Both the position numbers and the translations under genes were made by a program. A stretch of DNA of 14,465 nucleotides from Nitriliruptorales bacterium (lineage in GTDB: Bacteria > Actinomycetota > Nitriliruptoria > Euzebyales > Egibacteraceae): assembly GCA_007126835.1 (NCBI GenBank), contig SLAO01000136.1:1-14465 (forward strand). Direction: 5' to 3'. Positions 5,801 to 12,182 of this stretch are shown in pieces (position 1 is the first letter of the stretch; each line of letters opens with the position of its first letter). The notes under the pieces are model-generated. The model had not been told where the DNA came from, searched no databases, and worked only from the letters and a program-made list of their open reading frames with translations.

Positions 5801-6930
5801 CACCCAACGCCGCGAGGGCGCGGCGCGCGCCCTCCCGTGTCGCCGTGATCGGCACCGGGCTGATCGGCGCATCACTCGGGCTCGCCCTTCGCCGGCTCGA
5901 CGACGTCGAGGAGGTCGTGGGCTACGACGCCGACCCGGCGGAGCTGGAGATCGCCGTCAAGCGTGGCGCGGTCTCCCGAGCAGCGTCGTCAGCGCGCGAG
6001 GCCGCGGAGGGCGTGGGCCTGGCGGTGCTCGCCGTGCCCCTGTCGGCGATCGGTTCGGTCGCCGCGGAGGTCGCCCCGGTCCTGCCCAAAGGCTCGCTGC
6101 TGACCGACGTCGCCAGCGTCAAAGGCCGAGCCGTCGAGGCGCTGCAGGCCGCCGCCCCAGCTGGGGTCCACGTCATCGGTGGGCACCCGATGGCCGGCTC
6201 ACACGAGACGGGGGCCTCCCACGCCTCGGCGGACCTGTTCGTCGGCGCGACGTACCTGCTGACCCCCACGACCCACACCGACGCGGGCGCGTTCGAGCAG
6301 CTGCACGCGCTGATCAGCCGCATTGGCGCTCGGCCTCTGGCTGTCGAGCCGGAGCGTCACGACTTGCTCGTGGCGGTGGTCAGCCACCTGCCCCAGCTGG
6401 CGGCGACGACGTTGATGAACCTGGCGTCAGAGCGAGCGCGCAGCGAGCACGCCGGCTTGCTGCTGCTGGCCGCCGGGGGCTTCCGCGACGCGACCCGGGT
6501 GGCGGCCAGCAACCCCGACCTGTGGCTGGAGATCTGCGGGGAGAACCGGGACGCGATCATCTCGGTCCTCGACGACTACGTCGACCGTGTCGAACGCCTG
6601 CGCGCCGTCCTCGCCGGCTCCGACGACGCCGGGCTGCGCCGCGTGCTCGACGACGCCCGCGAGGCGCGCCGTACCCTGCCGGGCAAGGAGGTGCCCGCTG
6701 GGACCTTCGTCGAGCTGCTCATCGCCATCCCCGACCGGCCCGGTCTGCTCGCGGAGGTGACCACGACGGTCGGCGGGGTGGGGGTCAACATCGAGGACCT
6801 CAGCATCGAGCACGCCGCCGAAGGCGGGCGCGGCGTGCTTCGGCTCCAGATCGCCGGTGAGCACGCGGCCGCGGTCGCTCGCGGTGCGCTGGAGCAACGC
6901 GGGCACGAGGTCGTGGAGCGCATCCGATGA
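5788..6930 (+). CDS. tyrA: prephenate dehydrogenase with C-terminal ACT domain
   Basis: NAD(P)-dependent prephenate dehydrogenase (380 aa), which oxidatively decarboxylates prephenate to 4-hydroxyphenylpyruvate in tyrosine synthesis. The Rossmann nucleotide-binding motif VAVIGTGLIGASLGLALR is at residues 18-35. Family hallmarks are LLTDVASVKG (D107), VIGGHPMAGSHETG (H133) and VSHLPQLAA (H200, catalytic-region histidine). The C-terminal ACT domain (about 307-380, VELLIAIPDRPGLLAEVTTT) suggests allosteric feedback, likely by tyrosine, as in other ACT-bearing TyrA proteins. The start is the ATG at 5788 in the second copy of the 38-bp duplication. The upstream ATG at 5750 is out of frame and reaches a stop. 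The stop overlaps aroA as ATGA. Cofactor preference cannot be settled by inspection. Confidence 0.94.
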   Translation: MSATPPNAARARRAPSRVAVIGTGLIGASLGLALRRLDDVEEVVGYDADPAELEIAVKRGAVSRAASSAREAAEGVGLAVLAVPLSAIGSVAAEVAPVLPKGSLLTDVASVKGRAVEALQAAAPAGVHVIGGHPMAGSHETGASHASADLFVGATYLLTPTTHTDAGAFEQLHALISRIGARPLAVEPERHDLLVAVVSHLPQLAATTLMNLASERARSEHAGLLLLAAGGFRDATRVAASNPDLWLEICGENRDAIISVLDDYVDRVERLRAVLAGSDDAGLRRVLDDAREARRTLPGKEVPAGTFVELLIAIPDRPGLLAEVTTTVGGVGVNIEDLSIEHAAEGGRGVLRLQIAGEHAAAVARGALEQRGHEVVERIR

Positions 6931-8231
6931 CCGCGATGCGCCTTCCCCCGCGAGCCGACGTGCGCATCGAGCCCGGCACCGCAGCCGGGGCGCTGGCTGC
7001 GCCTGCGTCGAAATCGGTGACGAACCGGTTGTTGGTGGCGGCGACGCTGGCCGAGGGCGACAGCGTGCTGCGAGAGCCGCTCGAAAGCGACGATTCCTCG
7101 GTGATGCGCGCCGGCGTCACCGCCCTGGGGGCGCGCGTCGAGGCGGAGGCGGAGGTCTGGCGGGTGACCGGCACCGGCGGGCGGTTGACCGCTCCCCACG
7201 GGCCGATCGACGCTGGACTGTCGGGCACCACGATGCGGTTTCTGACCGCGGTCGCAACCTTGGCGCCTGGCCCGGTCCAGCTGACCGGCCGTCCGCCGCT
7301 GCTCGCCCGCCCCATCGCAGCCCTCGTCGACGCGCTGACCGCGCTGGGAGCCGACGTGGCATGCGAGGACGGGCGCCCCCCGGTGCGGGTGTCCGGCGGC
7401 GGCTTGCCCGGAGGGGAGGTGTCGATCGACGTGAGCGCTTCGAGCCAGTTCGCCAGCGCCGTGTTGCTCGTTGCCCCCTACGCGCGCGCTGACGTGCGGG
7501 TCGCGCTGCAAGGCACTGCCGCCGACGAGTACGTAGCGCTGACCGCCGATGTGATCCGCGACTGGGGCGCATCCATCTGGAGGGACGGTCCGCGCGCCTG
7601 GCGAATCAGCCCCGGCGGCGGGTACACGGGCCGCGACGTCGCTGTCGAGTACGACGCCAGCGCAGCCGCCCATCTGTTCGGACTGGCGGCGGCGACCGGT
7701 GGCGAGGTCACCGTCACGAACGCCACGGTCGGCTCACGCCAGCCCGATGCGCGCTTTCCCGAGGTGCTCGAGGCTATGGGCTGCGCAGTCAGCCGCCACG
7801 GCGACGCGCTGACCGTGTCGGGCCCCGAGCGTCTGTCCGCGGTCGACGTCGACTTGAGCGGGATGCCTGACCAGGTGACGACGCTGGCGGCGCTCGCTGC
7901 ACTGGCCGGCGGGCGGTCGGTGTTGCGCGACGTCGCCGTCGCGCGCACGCACGAGACCGATCGGCTCGCGGCACTCGCAGCCGAGCTGGCCAAGCTGGGC
8001 GTGGGCGTCCGCGAGCACTCCGACGCGCTCGAGATCGATGGCGGCGCGCGCGGCCCTGCGACTCTGGACACCTACGACGATCACCGGCTGGGGATGGCGT
8101 TCGCGTCGATCGGGGCGGCGATCGACGGCGTGGTCGTGTCCGAGCCGTGGTGCGTGGCCAAGACCTACCCCGGGTTCTGGGCCGACGCCAGACGGCTCGG
8201 GGTCGGCTGGCGGGAGGTGGCGACGACATGA
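6927..8231 (+). CDS. aroA: 3-phosphoshikimate 1-carboxyvinyltransferase (EPSP synthase)
   Basis: EPSP synthase (434 aa), which joins phosphoenolpyruvate and shikimate-3-phosphate, the penultimate shikimate step. Conserved elements: PASKSVTNR (26-34, with K29, S30, R34; usual form PGSKS), LSGTTMRFL (98-106, R104), SASSQFAS (170-177), catalytic D315 in MPDQVTTLAALA, HETDRL (E343, R346), DDHRLGMA (R387) and CVAKTYPGFW (K412). In the segment equivalent to E. coli PRMKERPI, this protein reads PPLLARPI (123-130). It keeps the RPI arginine but lacks the arginine at the E. coli R124 position, which helps bind PEP. The remaining active-site set is complete, so activity is expected. It overlaps tyrA and cmk by 4 bp each (ATGA). 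Confidence 0.94.
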   Translation: MTAMRLPPRADVRIEPGTAAGALAAPASKSVTNRLLVAATLAEGDSVLREPLESDDSSVMRAGVTALGARVEAEAEVWRVTGTGGRLTAPHGPIDAGLSGTTMRFLTAVATLAPGPVQLTGRPPLLARPIAALVDALTALGADVACEDGRPPVRVSGGGLPGGEVSIDVSASSQFASAVLLVAPYARADVRVALQGTAADEYVALTADVIRDWGASIWRDGPRAWRISPGGGYTGRDVAVEYDASAAAHLFGLAAATGGEVTVTNATVGSRQPDARFPEVLEAMGCAVSRHGDALTVSGPERLSAVDVDLSGMPDQVTTLAALAALAGGRSVLRDVAVARTHETDRLAALAAELAKLGVGVREHSDALEIDGGARGPATLDTYDDHRLGMAFASIGAAIDGVVVSEPWCVAKTYPGFWADARRLGVGWREVATT

Positions 8232-8884
8232 TCGTGGTGGCCATCGACGGCCCGGGGGGTGTGGGCAAGTCCACGGTGGCTGCGGCCCTCGCGGCGCGCC
8301 TGCAGGTCCCGCACATCGACACCGGGGCGATCTACCGGGCAGCAACGCTCGCCACGGTCCGGGCCGGCGTGGACCCTGCCGATGGACAGTCCTGCGCCGA
8401 GGTCGCTGCCCGGGTCGACATTCGCCGGCACGGCGGGCGCACCTTCCTCGACGACGAGGACGTCGAGGACGCGATCCGGGGACCGGAGGTCACCGCCCTG
8501 GTGTCCCAGGTCTCCTCGCATCCGCCGGTGCGGACCGCGCTGCTTCGCCACCAGCGTGCTGGCCTGGAGCACGGCGGGGTAGTGGAGGGCCGCGACGCCG
8601 GCACGGCGGTCGTGCCCGACGCGCACCTGAAGGTGTGGCTGACCGCGAGCCCGGAGGTGCGTGCCGGCCGCCGAGCCGCCCAAATCGGCGTGACCGACCC
8701 CGCCGCGGTGGCGAGCCTCGCCGACGAGCTGGCGCAGCGCGACGCCTCGGATGCTCAGCGCATGCGCCCCGCGGCGGACGCCATCATGGTCGACACCGGC
8801 GACGCCGGTGTGGACGACATCGTCGGGGACCTGGCGGCGCGGGCCACGGCAGCTGCGAGCGCGGCTCGACCCAAGGAGCAGTAG
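8228..8884 (+). CDS. cmk: cytidylate kinase
   Basis: (d)CMP kinase (218 aa), which phosphorylates CMP and dCMP with ATP. The P-loop GPGGVGKST is at residues 8-16 right after the first strand MIVVAID. DTGAIYRAATL follows (31-41), and the NMP-binding segment VVEGRDAGTAVVPDA leads into LKVWLTASPEVRAGRR. The lid-type motif RDASDAQR and the C-terminal AIMVDTGD are typical of the family, as is the length. The ATG at 8228 forms an ATGA overlap with aroA. An in-frame start at 8147 would add 27 residues inside aroA and is rejected. The stop overlaps the GTG of der by one base. The cmk-der pair is common in actinobacteria. Confidence 0.94.
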   Translation: MIVVAIDGPGGVGKSTVAAALAARLQVPHIDTGAIYRAATLATVRAGVDPADGQSCAEVAARVDIRRHGGRTFLDDEDVEDAIRGPEVTALVSQVSSHPPVRTALLRHQRAGLEHGGVVEGRDAGTAVVPDAHLKVWLTASPEVRAGRRAAQIGVTDPAAVASLADELAQRDASDAQRMRPAADAIMVDTGDAGVDDIVGDLAARATAAASAARPKEQ

Positions 8885-10269
8885 TGTCCCAACCCACGGG
8901 CGCCCCGATCATCGCCGTCGTCGGTCGGCCCAACGTCGGCAAGTCCACCCTGGTCAACCGGTTGGCCGGCTCCCGCGAGGCGATCGTGGAGGAACGCCCC
9001 GGCGTGACGCGCGACCGCACCGTGCACGCGGCGGAGTGGCGAGGCCGCAAGCTTGCAGTCGTGGATTCCGGCGGTTGGACCCCCGGGTGGGGGGAGACTG
9101 ATGACCCGCTCGTCGCCGCGGTGACCGCCCAGGCTGAGCTCGCCGCGGAGACCGCCGACGTGGTCCTGTTTGTCGTCGACGTCTCGGTCGGCGTGACCGA
9201 GGAGGACGCCGCCGTGGCCGGCTGGCTCCGCCGCGGCAACGCACCTGTGCTGCTCGTCGCCAACAAGGCCGACGCGGCAGGCTCAGGCCGAGGGATGCTT
9301 CAGGCGGCGCTCGCCGACCTCCACGGTCTCGGGCTCGGCGACCCCGAACCGCTGAGTGCGCTGCACGGCACCGGGTCGGGTGACCTGCTCGACCGGGCGA
9401 TGGGGATATTGGAGGAGCGCGGGGCCTTTGACCGCGCTGACCCGGAGGAGGCGGGGATCCCGGGAGTGGCGCTGCTCGGCCGCCCCAACGTGGGCAAGTC
9501 CTCGCTGTTCAATCAGCTCGTGGGTGACCAGCGAGCGATCGTCGATCAGCGGCCCGGCACCACACGGGACGCCGTGGACACCATCGTCACCCTGGGCGAC
9601 GGCCGGCGGTACCGGTTCGTCGACACCGCGGGCATGCGCCGCCGGGCCCGTGTCCGGCGCGGGGGGGACCCCACCGAGTACTACTCGACGGTCCGCACCG
9701 TGCAGGCGCTCGAGGCCTCGGCGGTGGTGCTGCTCGTCGTGGACGCTGCCGACGTGATCGGCGAGCAGGAGCAGAAACTGGCCAGGCAGATCCTCGACGC
9801 TGGACGCGGGATGGTTCTCGTGCTCAACAAGTGGGACCTCGTCGATGACGAGGATCGCCGCCTTCGTGAACGCGAGCTCGACCGGCTGCTGCACTTCCTT
9901 CCGGACGCGCCGCTGCTGCGCACCAGCGCGACGACCGGGCGCGGGGTCGCCAAGCTGCCTGATCACATCGACGCGGTGTTGACCGAGTGGAGGCGACGGG
10001 TTCCAACGAGCAAGCTCAACGACTGGCTGTCCGAAGCGGTGGCGGCAAGCCAGCCGCCGCTGGCGGCCGGCGGGCGGTCAGTCCGGTTGCGCTACGCCAC
10101 CCAGGTCGACGTCGCTCCGCCGACCGTGCGCATCTTCGCGACCGGCGCGGTCGAAGACTCGTACGTGCGGTACCTCGAACGCTCGATGCGCGAGGCGTTC
10201 GGCTTCGCCGGAAGTCCCATCGACGTTGCGGTGCGGGTCCGTCCCCGGTGGGAGGAGCGTCAGCGCTAG
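8884..10269 (+). CDS. der: ribosome biogenesis GTPase Der (EngA)
   Basis: Tandem double-GTPase (461 aa) needed for 50S subunit maturation. First G domain: GRPNVGKS (14-21), VDSGGW (G3; most family members have DTGG), NKAD (127-130) and SAL (158-160). Second G domain: GRPNVGKS (199-206), VDTAGM (246-251), NKWD (315-318) and SAT (348-350). A C-terminal KH-like domain covers about 375-461. The GTG start at 8884 shares its G with the cmk TAG and has AAGGAG 5 bases upstream. The frame stays open further upstream to 8038, but that part is another frame of aroA and cmk. It is the last gene of the plus-strand run; a small gene converges on it 149 bases downstream. Confidence 0.95.
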   Translation: MSQPTGAPIIAVVGRPNVGKSTLVNRLAGSREAIVEERPGVTRDRTVHAAEWRGRKLAVVDSGGWTPGWGETDDPLVAAVTAQAELAAETADVVLFVVDVSVGVTEEDAAVAGWLRRGNAPVLLVANKADAAGSGRGMLQAALADLHGLGLGDPEPLSALHGTGSGDLLDRAMGILEERGAFDRADPEEAGIPGVALLGRPNVGKSSLFNQLVGDQRAIVDQRPGTTRDAVDTIVTLGDGRRYRFVDTAGMRRRARVRRGGDPTEYYSTVRTVQALEASAVVLLVVDAADVIGEQEQKLARQILDAGRGMVLVLNKWDLVDDEDRRLRERELDRLLHFLPDAPLLRTSATTGRGVAKLPDHIDAVLTEWRRRVPTSKLNDWLSEAVAASQPPLAAGGRSVRLRYATQVDVAPPTVRIFATGAVEDSYVRYLERSMREAFGFAGSPIDVAVRVRPRWEERQR

Positions 10270-10365
10270 GTGCTAGGGGTTCAAGGTCATGCGGGGCGCT
10301 GAGGGGGTGCCGCGGTCGCGCTTGTGTGGCTCGCCTCGGTCGCGCTGTGGGCGGTGCAGCGGCGC

Positions 10366-10414
10366 GCGGTGCGGTTCGCCCGGGTGCCGCTCGGGCGGTG
10401 CGGTTCGCCCGGGT
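10366..10414. repeat. 20-bp direct repeat with a hairpin between der and the DUF3039 gene
   Basis: GCGGTGCGGTTCGCCCGGGT occurs exactly at 10366-10385 and 10395-10414, a 29-base period. In the second copy, CGGGCG (10392-10397) can pair with CGCCCG (10406-10411) around an 8-base loop. Lying between convergent genes, this could terminate both transcripts, but there is no T-tract and the stem is short. The rest of 10270-10418 holds nothing I recognise. Confidence 0.55.
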
Positions 10415-10418
10415 CGGA

Positions 10419-10643
10419 TCACCCGCCACCTTCAGCTTTGATGCGCTTGCACTCGGGGCAGATCGGAAAGCGCTCCGGGTCGCGGGACGGCACCCACTTC
10501 TTGCCGCACAGAGCGGTCACCGGGGTACCGGTGACGGCGCTCTCGACGATCGACGACTTCGGTACGTAGTGGGCGAACCGCTCCTCGTCACCGTCCTCCG
10601 GACGGTACGTGCGTGGACGCTGTTCAATGTCGACACTGCTCAC
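10419..10643 (-). CDS. DUF3039 family small protein
   Basis: Small protein (74 aa) of DUF3039, an actinobacterial family of unknown function. The recognisable core is ERFAHYVPKSSIVESAVTGT, followed by PVTALCGKKWVPSRDPERFP and ICPECKR. H25, C46, C62 and C65 could form a zinc site (C62-x2-C65 is knuckle-like), but this is inference. The GTG start at 10643 was chosen because GGAGG lies 5 bases upstream (10649-10653 on the complementary strand). The frame is open to 10730, but the extra 29 residues are unconserved in character and would place the start upstream of the promoter. It converges on der and reads away from tRNA-Pro. Family recognition is good; no function can be given. Confidence 0.85.
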   Translation of the reverse strand: MSSVDIEQRPRTYRPEDGDEERFAHYVPKSSIVESAVTGTPVTALCGKKWVPSRDPERFPICPECKRIKAEGGG

Positions 10644-10670
10644 TGGGACCTCCGCATGACGCTGACCTCG

Positions 10671-10699
10671 AGGGTAGCGGAGCGCAACGTGCCTGTCGG
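10671..10699 (-). promoter_or_regulatory. promoter of the DUF3039 gene
   Basis: On the minus strand, CCGACA (10694-10699) and TACCCT (10671-10676) are separated by 17 bases and resemble -35 TTGACA and -10 TAnnnT. The predicted transcript would start near 10664, leaving a leader of about 20 bases that contains the GGAGG ribosome binding site. This arrangement also supports the GTG start at 10643. Confidence 0.5.
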
Positions 10700-10784
10700 G
10701 CACGCGAGTGGGAAGCGCAGACGCGGCCAAGTTGCGGAGGGGCGAATCGACGACGGGTCGCCGGCCGTGACCGTCTTCGGCGCG

Positions 10785-10798
10785 GATGCGATCGCATC
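10785..10798. repeat. 14-bp perfect palindrome
   Basis: GATGCGATCGCATC is its own reverse complement. It lies about 90 bases upstream of the DUF3039 promoter -35 box in non-coding DNA. A dimeric regulator could bind it, but nothing ties it to a particular factor, and 14-base palindromes can arise by chance. Confidence 0.4.
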
Positions 10799-10923
10799 AC
10801 CGGTCGCCGGCGCCGGCCTCGAGCCCTAGGTCGGGTGGTGCGCGGGGCTCCAGGTGCCCCGTGGTCGGGCCGCGCGCGGGGGTGTCGGGTGGCCCCCTCT
10901 GGTAAGTGGGGCAAATGGGATGG

Positions 10924-10965
10924 GGCTGGTACATCTGCACGAGTTTTCGTGCAGATGTACCAGCC
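10924..10965. repeat. perfect 19-bp inverted repeat, 4-base loop
   Basis: GGCTGGTACATCTGCACGA (10924-10942) is followed by GTTT and its exact reverse complement (10947-10965). The arm is less GC-rich than the surrounding DNA. As RNA it would form a very stable hairpin on either strand. No T-tract follows on either side. It lies upstream of the DUF3039 promoter and beyond the tRNA-Pro terminator, so neither gene clearly needs it. It may be a terminator, a small structured RNA, a protein-binding site or the end of a decayed element. The rest of 10700-11083 contains no gene I can support. Confidence 0.85.
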
Positions 10966-11083
10966 GTGAGGTGATTGTCCCGGTTTGCCCGAGGGGAGAC
11001 GGCCGAGGCTAGCGGTTGTCAGCGGTTCGGGGCGGATCCGCCGGCGACCCCAACAGCTCGTGCACCGAACTGCGCCGAGGGCA

Positions 11084-11121
11084 GCAAGCGGCCCGGTCGT
11101 GGAAACGACCGGGCCGCTTGC
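11084..11121 (-). terminator. hairpin terminator of tRNA-Pro
   Basis: A perfect 17-bp stem, GCAAGCGGCCCGGTCGT (11084-11100) with its reverse complement at 11105-11121, encloses a 4-base loop. It begins 13 bases beyond the 3' end of the minus-strand tRNA-Pro. No T-run follows, which is usual for GC-rich actinobacterial terminators. Confidence 0.75.
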
Positions 11122-11134
11122 CTGCGAGTTCTCG

Positions 11135-11210
11135 TCGGGATGGGCGGATTTGAACCGCCGTTCTCCGGTCCCCCAGACCGGCGCCCTGGACCAAGCTGGG
11201 CCACATCCCG
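11135..11210 (-). tRNA. tRNA-Pro, anticodon GGG
   Basis: A full cloverleaf of 76 nt folds on the minus strand. The acceptor CGGGATG pairs with CATCCCG and the discriminator base is A. The D stem is GCCC/GGGC with loop AGCTTGGTCCA. The anticodon stem CCGGT/ACCGG encloses CTGGGGG, giving anticodon GGG (proline, codons CCC/CCU). The variable loop has 5 bases, and the T arm is GGCGG-TTCAAAT-CCGCC. CCA is not encoded (CGA follows), so it is added after transcription. The gene has its own promoter and terminator and faces away from pgsA. Confidence 0.95.
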
Positions 11211-11214
11211 GAGC

Positions 11215-11230
11215 CGCACCTGCAGGTGCG
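11215..11230. repeat. 16-bp perfect palindrome in the tRNA-Pro leader
   Basis: CGCACCTGCAGGTGCG is self-complementary and ends 5 bases before the mature 5' end of tRNA-Pro. In the precursor RNA it could form a short hairpin or, in DNA, a dimeric binding site. Its role is unknown. Confidence 0.5.
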
Positions 11231-11242
11231 TCACAGGCGCGA

Positions 11243-11272
11243 AGGCTACCGCTGCGCCGGCCAGATCGCCAA
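11243..11272 (-). promoter_or_regulatory. promoter of tRNA-Pro
   Basis: Minus-strand TTGGCG (11267-11272) and TAGCCT (11243-11248), separated by 18 bases, resemble -35 and -10 boxes. The expected transcript start near 11236 gives a leader of about 26 bases before the mature tRNA 5' end and includes the 16-bp palindrome. Confidence 0.55.
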
Positions 11273-11336
11273 CGGGCAAGGGCTGTGGGTACAGGTGCCA
11301 GTGGCCGCCCGGACCGAACGTCGATCAAGCGCCGGC

Positions 11337-11471
11337 GGACGTGAGGGCCACGCGCCGGGGACGTGAACGCCACGCGCCACGCACCGGCGGACGTAAAGGC
11401 CAGGCGCCGACCCACGCAGGGCGCACGCGCCGGCGCGGTTCGCGCGCCGGGGGACGTCAACGCCACGCGCC
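11337..11471 (+). repeat. four-copy 20-bp intergenic repeat upstream of pgsA
   Basis: Copies of a unit close to GGACGTGAACGCCACGCGCC begin at 11337, 11359, 11389 and 11452. They share GGACGT, then a variable A-rich step, GCCA and GCGCC. The copies at 11359 and 11452 differ at one position; the others differ at three or four. Most copies are preceded by CCGG(C/G)G, and flanking CACGCGCCGG blocks repeat too. Spacing is irregular (22, 30 and 63 bases), unlike CRISPR. The 300 bases from 11211 to 11539 otherwise hold only the tRNA promoter and the pgsA leader. Confidence 0.75.
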
Positions 11472-11539
11472 ACGCGCCGGCGCGGTGGCTACGCTTCGGG
11501 GTCATCGGGTGATTGCGCGTCGCGAGGAAGGAGAGGCCG

Positions 11540-12142
11540 GTGGGCCTGTTCGATGCGGGATCCCGGCGCGCCCAGGGGGCGCAGGGGGTCAGCGACCGCA
11601 TCCTCACCGCGCCCAACGCGATCACCGCGGTGCGTCTGCTCGGCCTGCCGGTGTTCGTGTGGCTCGTGCTGGGCCCACAGGCCTACGGCGCTGCCTTCGT
11701 CCTTCTTCTCGCCATCGGGGCGACCGACTGGGTCGATGGCTACGTGGCACGCCGCTTCAACCAGGTCAGCCGGCTGGGAACCCTCCTGGACCCGCTCGTT
11801 GACCGCGTCCTGCTCGCGACGGCGCTTGTGACGCTGCTGATCGCGGACATCGTGCCCTGGGTCCTGGTTGCAGTCGTCGTCGGCCGGGACGTCGCGGTGA
11901 TCGGCGGCGCGCTCGTGCTGTTCGGCGGCATCCCTCGCGAGCTGCCCGTCAACAACGCCGGAAAGGCCGCGACGGCCGCGTTGCTGGTCGGCATCCCGCT
12001 GTTCCTCGCCTCGGAGTGGCTCGGATGGGCTTGGGTCACCACCGCCGCGGAGGTGGCCACGGTCGCCGGGGTCGCGGCCTACTATGCTTCTGGTGTGCAG
12101 TACGCGATGGCCGCCGTGCAGCTGCGACGCCGGTCGGGTTGA
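11540..12142 (+). CDS. pgsA: CDP-alcohol phosphatidyltransferase (PgsA-like)
   Basis: Integral membrane enzyme (200 aa) of the CDP-alcohol phosphatidyltransferase family, probably making phosphatidylglycerophosphate from CDP-diacylglycerol and glycerol-3-phosphate. The signature D-x2-DG-x2-AR-x8-G-x3-D-x3-D is complete: D63, D66, G67, A70, R71, G80, D84 and D88. Hydrophobic segments at about 29-60, 90-130, 145-158 and 165-185 fit the six-helix fold. The GTG at 11540 is favoured by the GAGGAAGGAGAG purine stretch just upstream; a TTG at 11513 would add 9 residues. A possible -10 box TACGCT lies at 11490-11495. The next gene starts 40 bases on, so co-transcription is likely. The alcohol substrate is not provable from sequence. 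The context matches mycobacterial pgsA2. Confidence 0.87.
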   Translation: MGLFDAGSRRAQGAQGVSDRILTAPNAITAVRLLGLPVFVWLVLGPQAYGAAFVLLLAIGATDWVDGYVARRFNQVSRLGTLLDPLVDRVLLATALVTLLIADIVPWVLVAVVVGRDVAVIGGALVLFGGIPRELPVNNAGKAATAALLVGIPLFLASEWLGWAWVTTAAEVATVAGVAAYYASGVQYAMAAVQLRRRSG

Positions 12143-12182
12143 CGCCCGACGCCTGAGGCAGGCCGGTTCGAAGGGGTGAGTG

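Noticed and set aside
8038..8883. 282-codon N-terminal extension of der
   Set aside because: This part is another frame of aroA and cmk with no domain. The GTG at 8884 has a good ribosome binding site and gives the normal Der length.
11135..11210. tRNA-Pro as an integration site with a nearby mobile element
   Set aside because: No direct repeat of the tRNA 3' end and no phage or transposase gene was seen. XerD has housekeeping context and lies 10 kb away.
11337..11471. CRISPR array
   Set aside because: Repeat units are degenerate, spacing is irregular (2 to 43 bases between units) and no cas gene is present.
10975..11802. 275-codon plus-strand frame across the tRNA and repeats
   Set aside because: It runs through the tRNA gene, its terminator hairpin and the repeat array, then out of frame into pgsA. 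Low-complexity Arg/Gly/Pro sequence without a domain.
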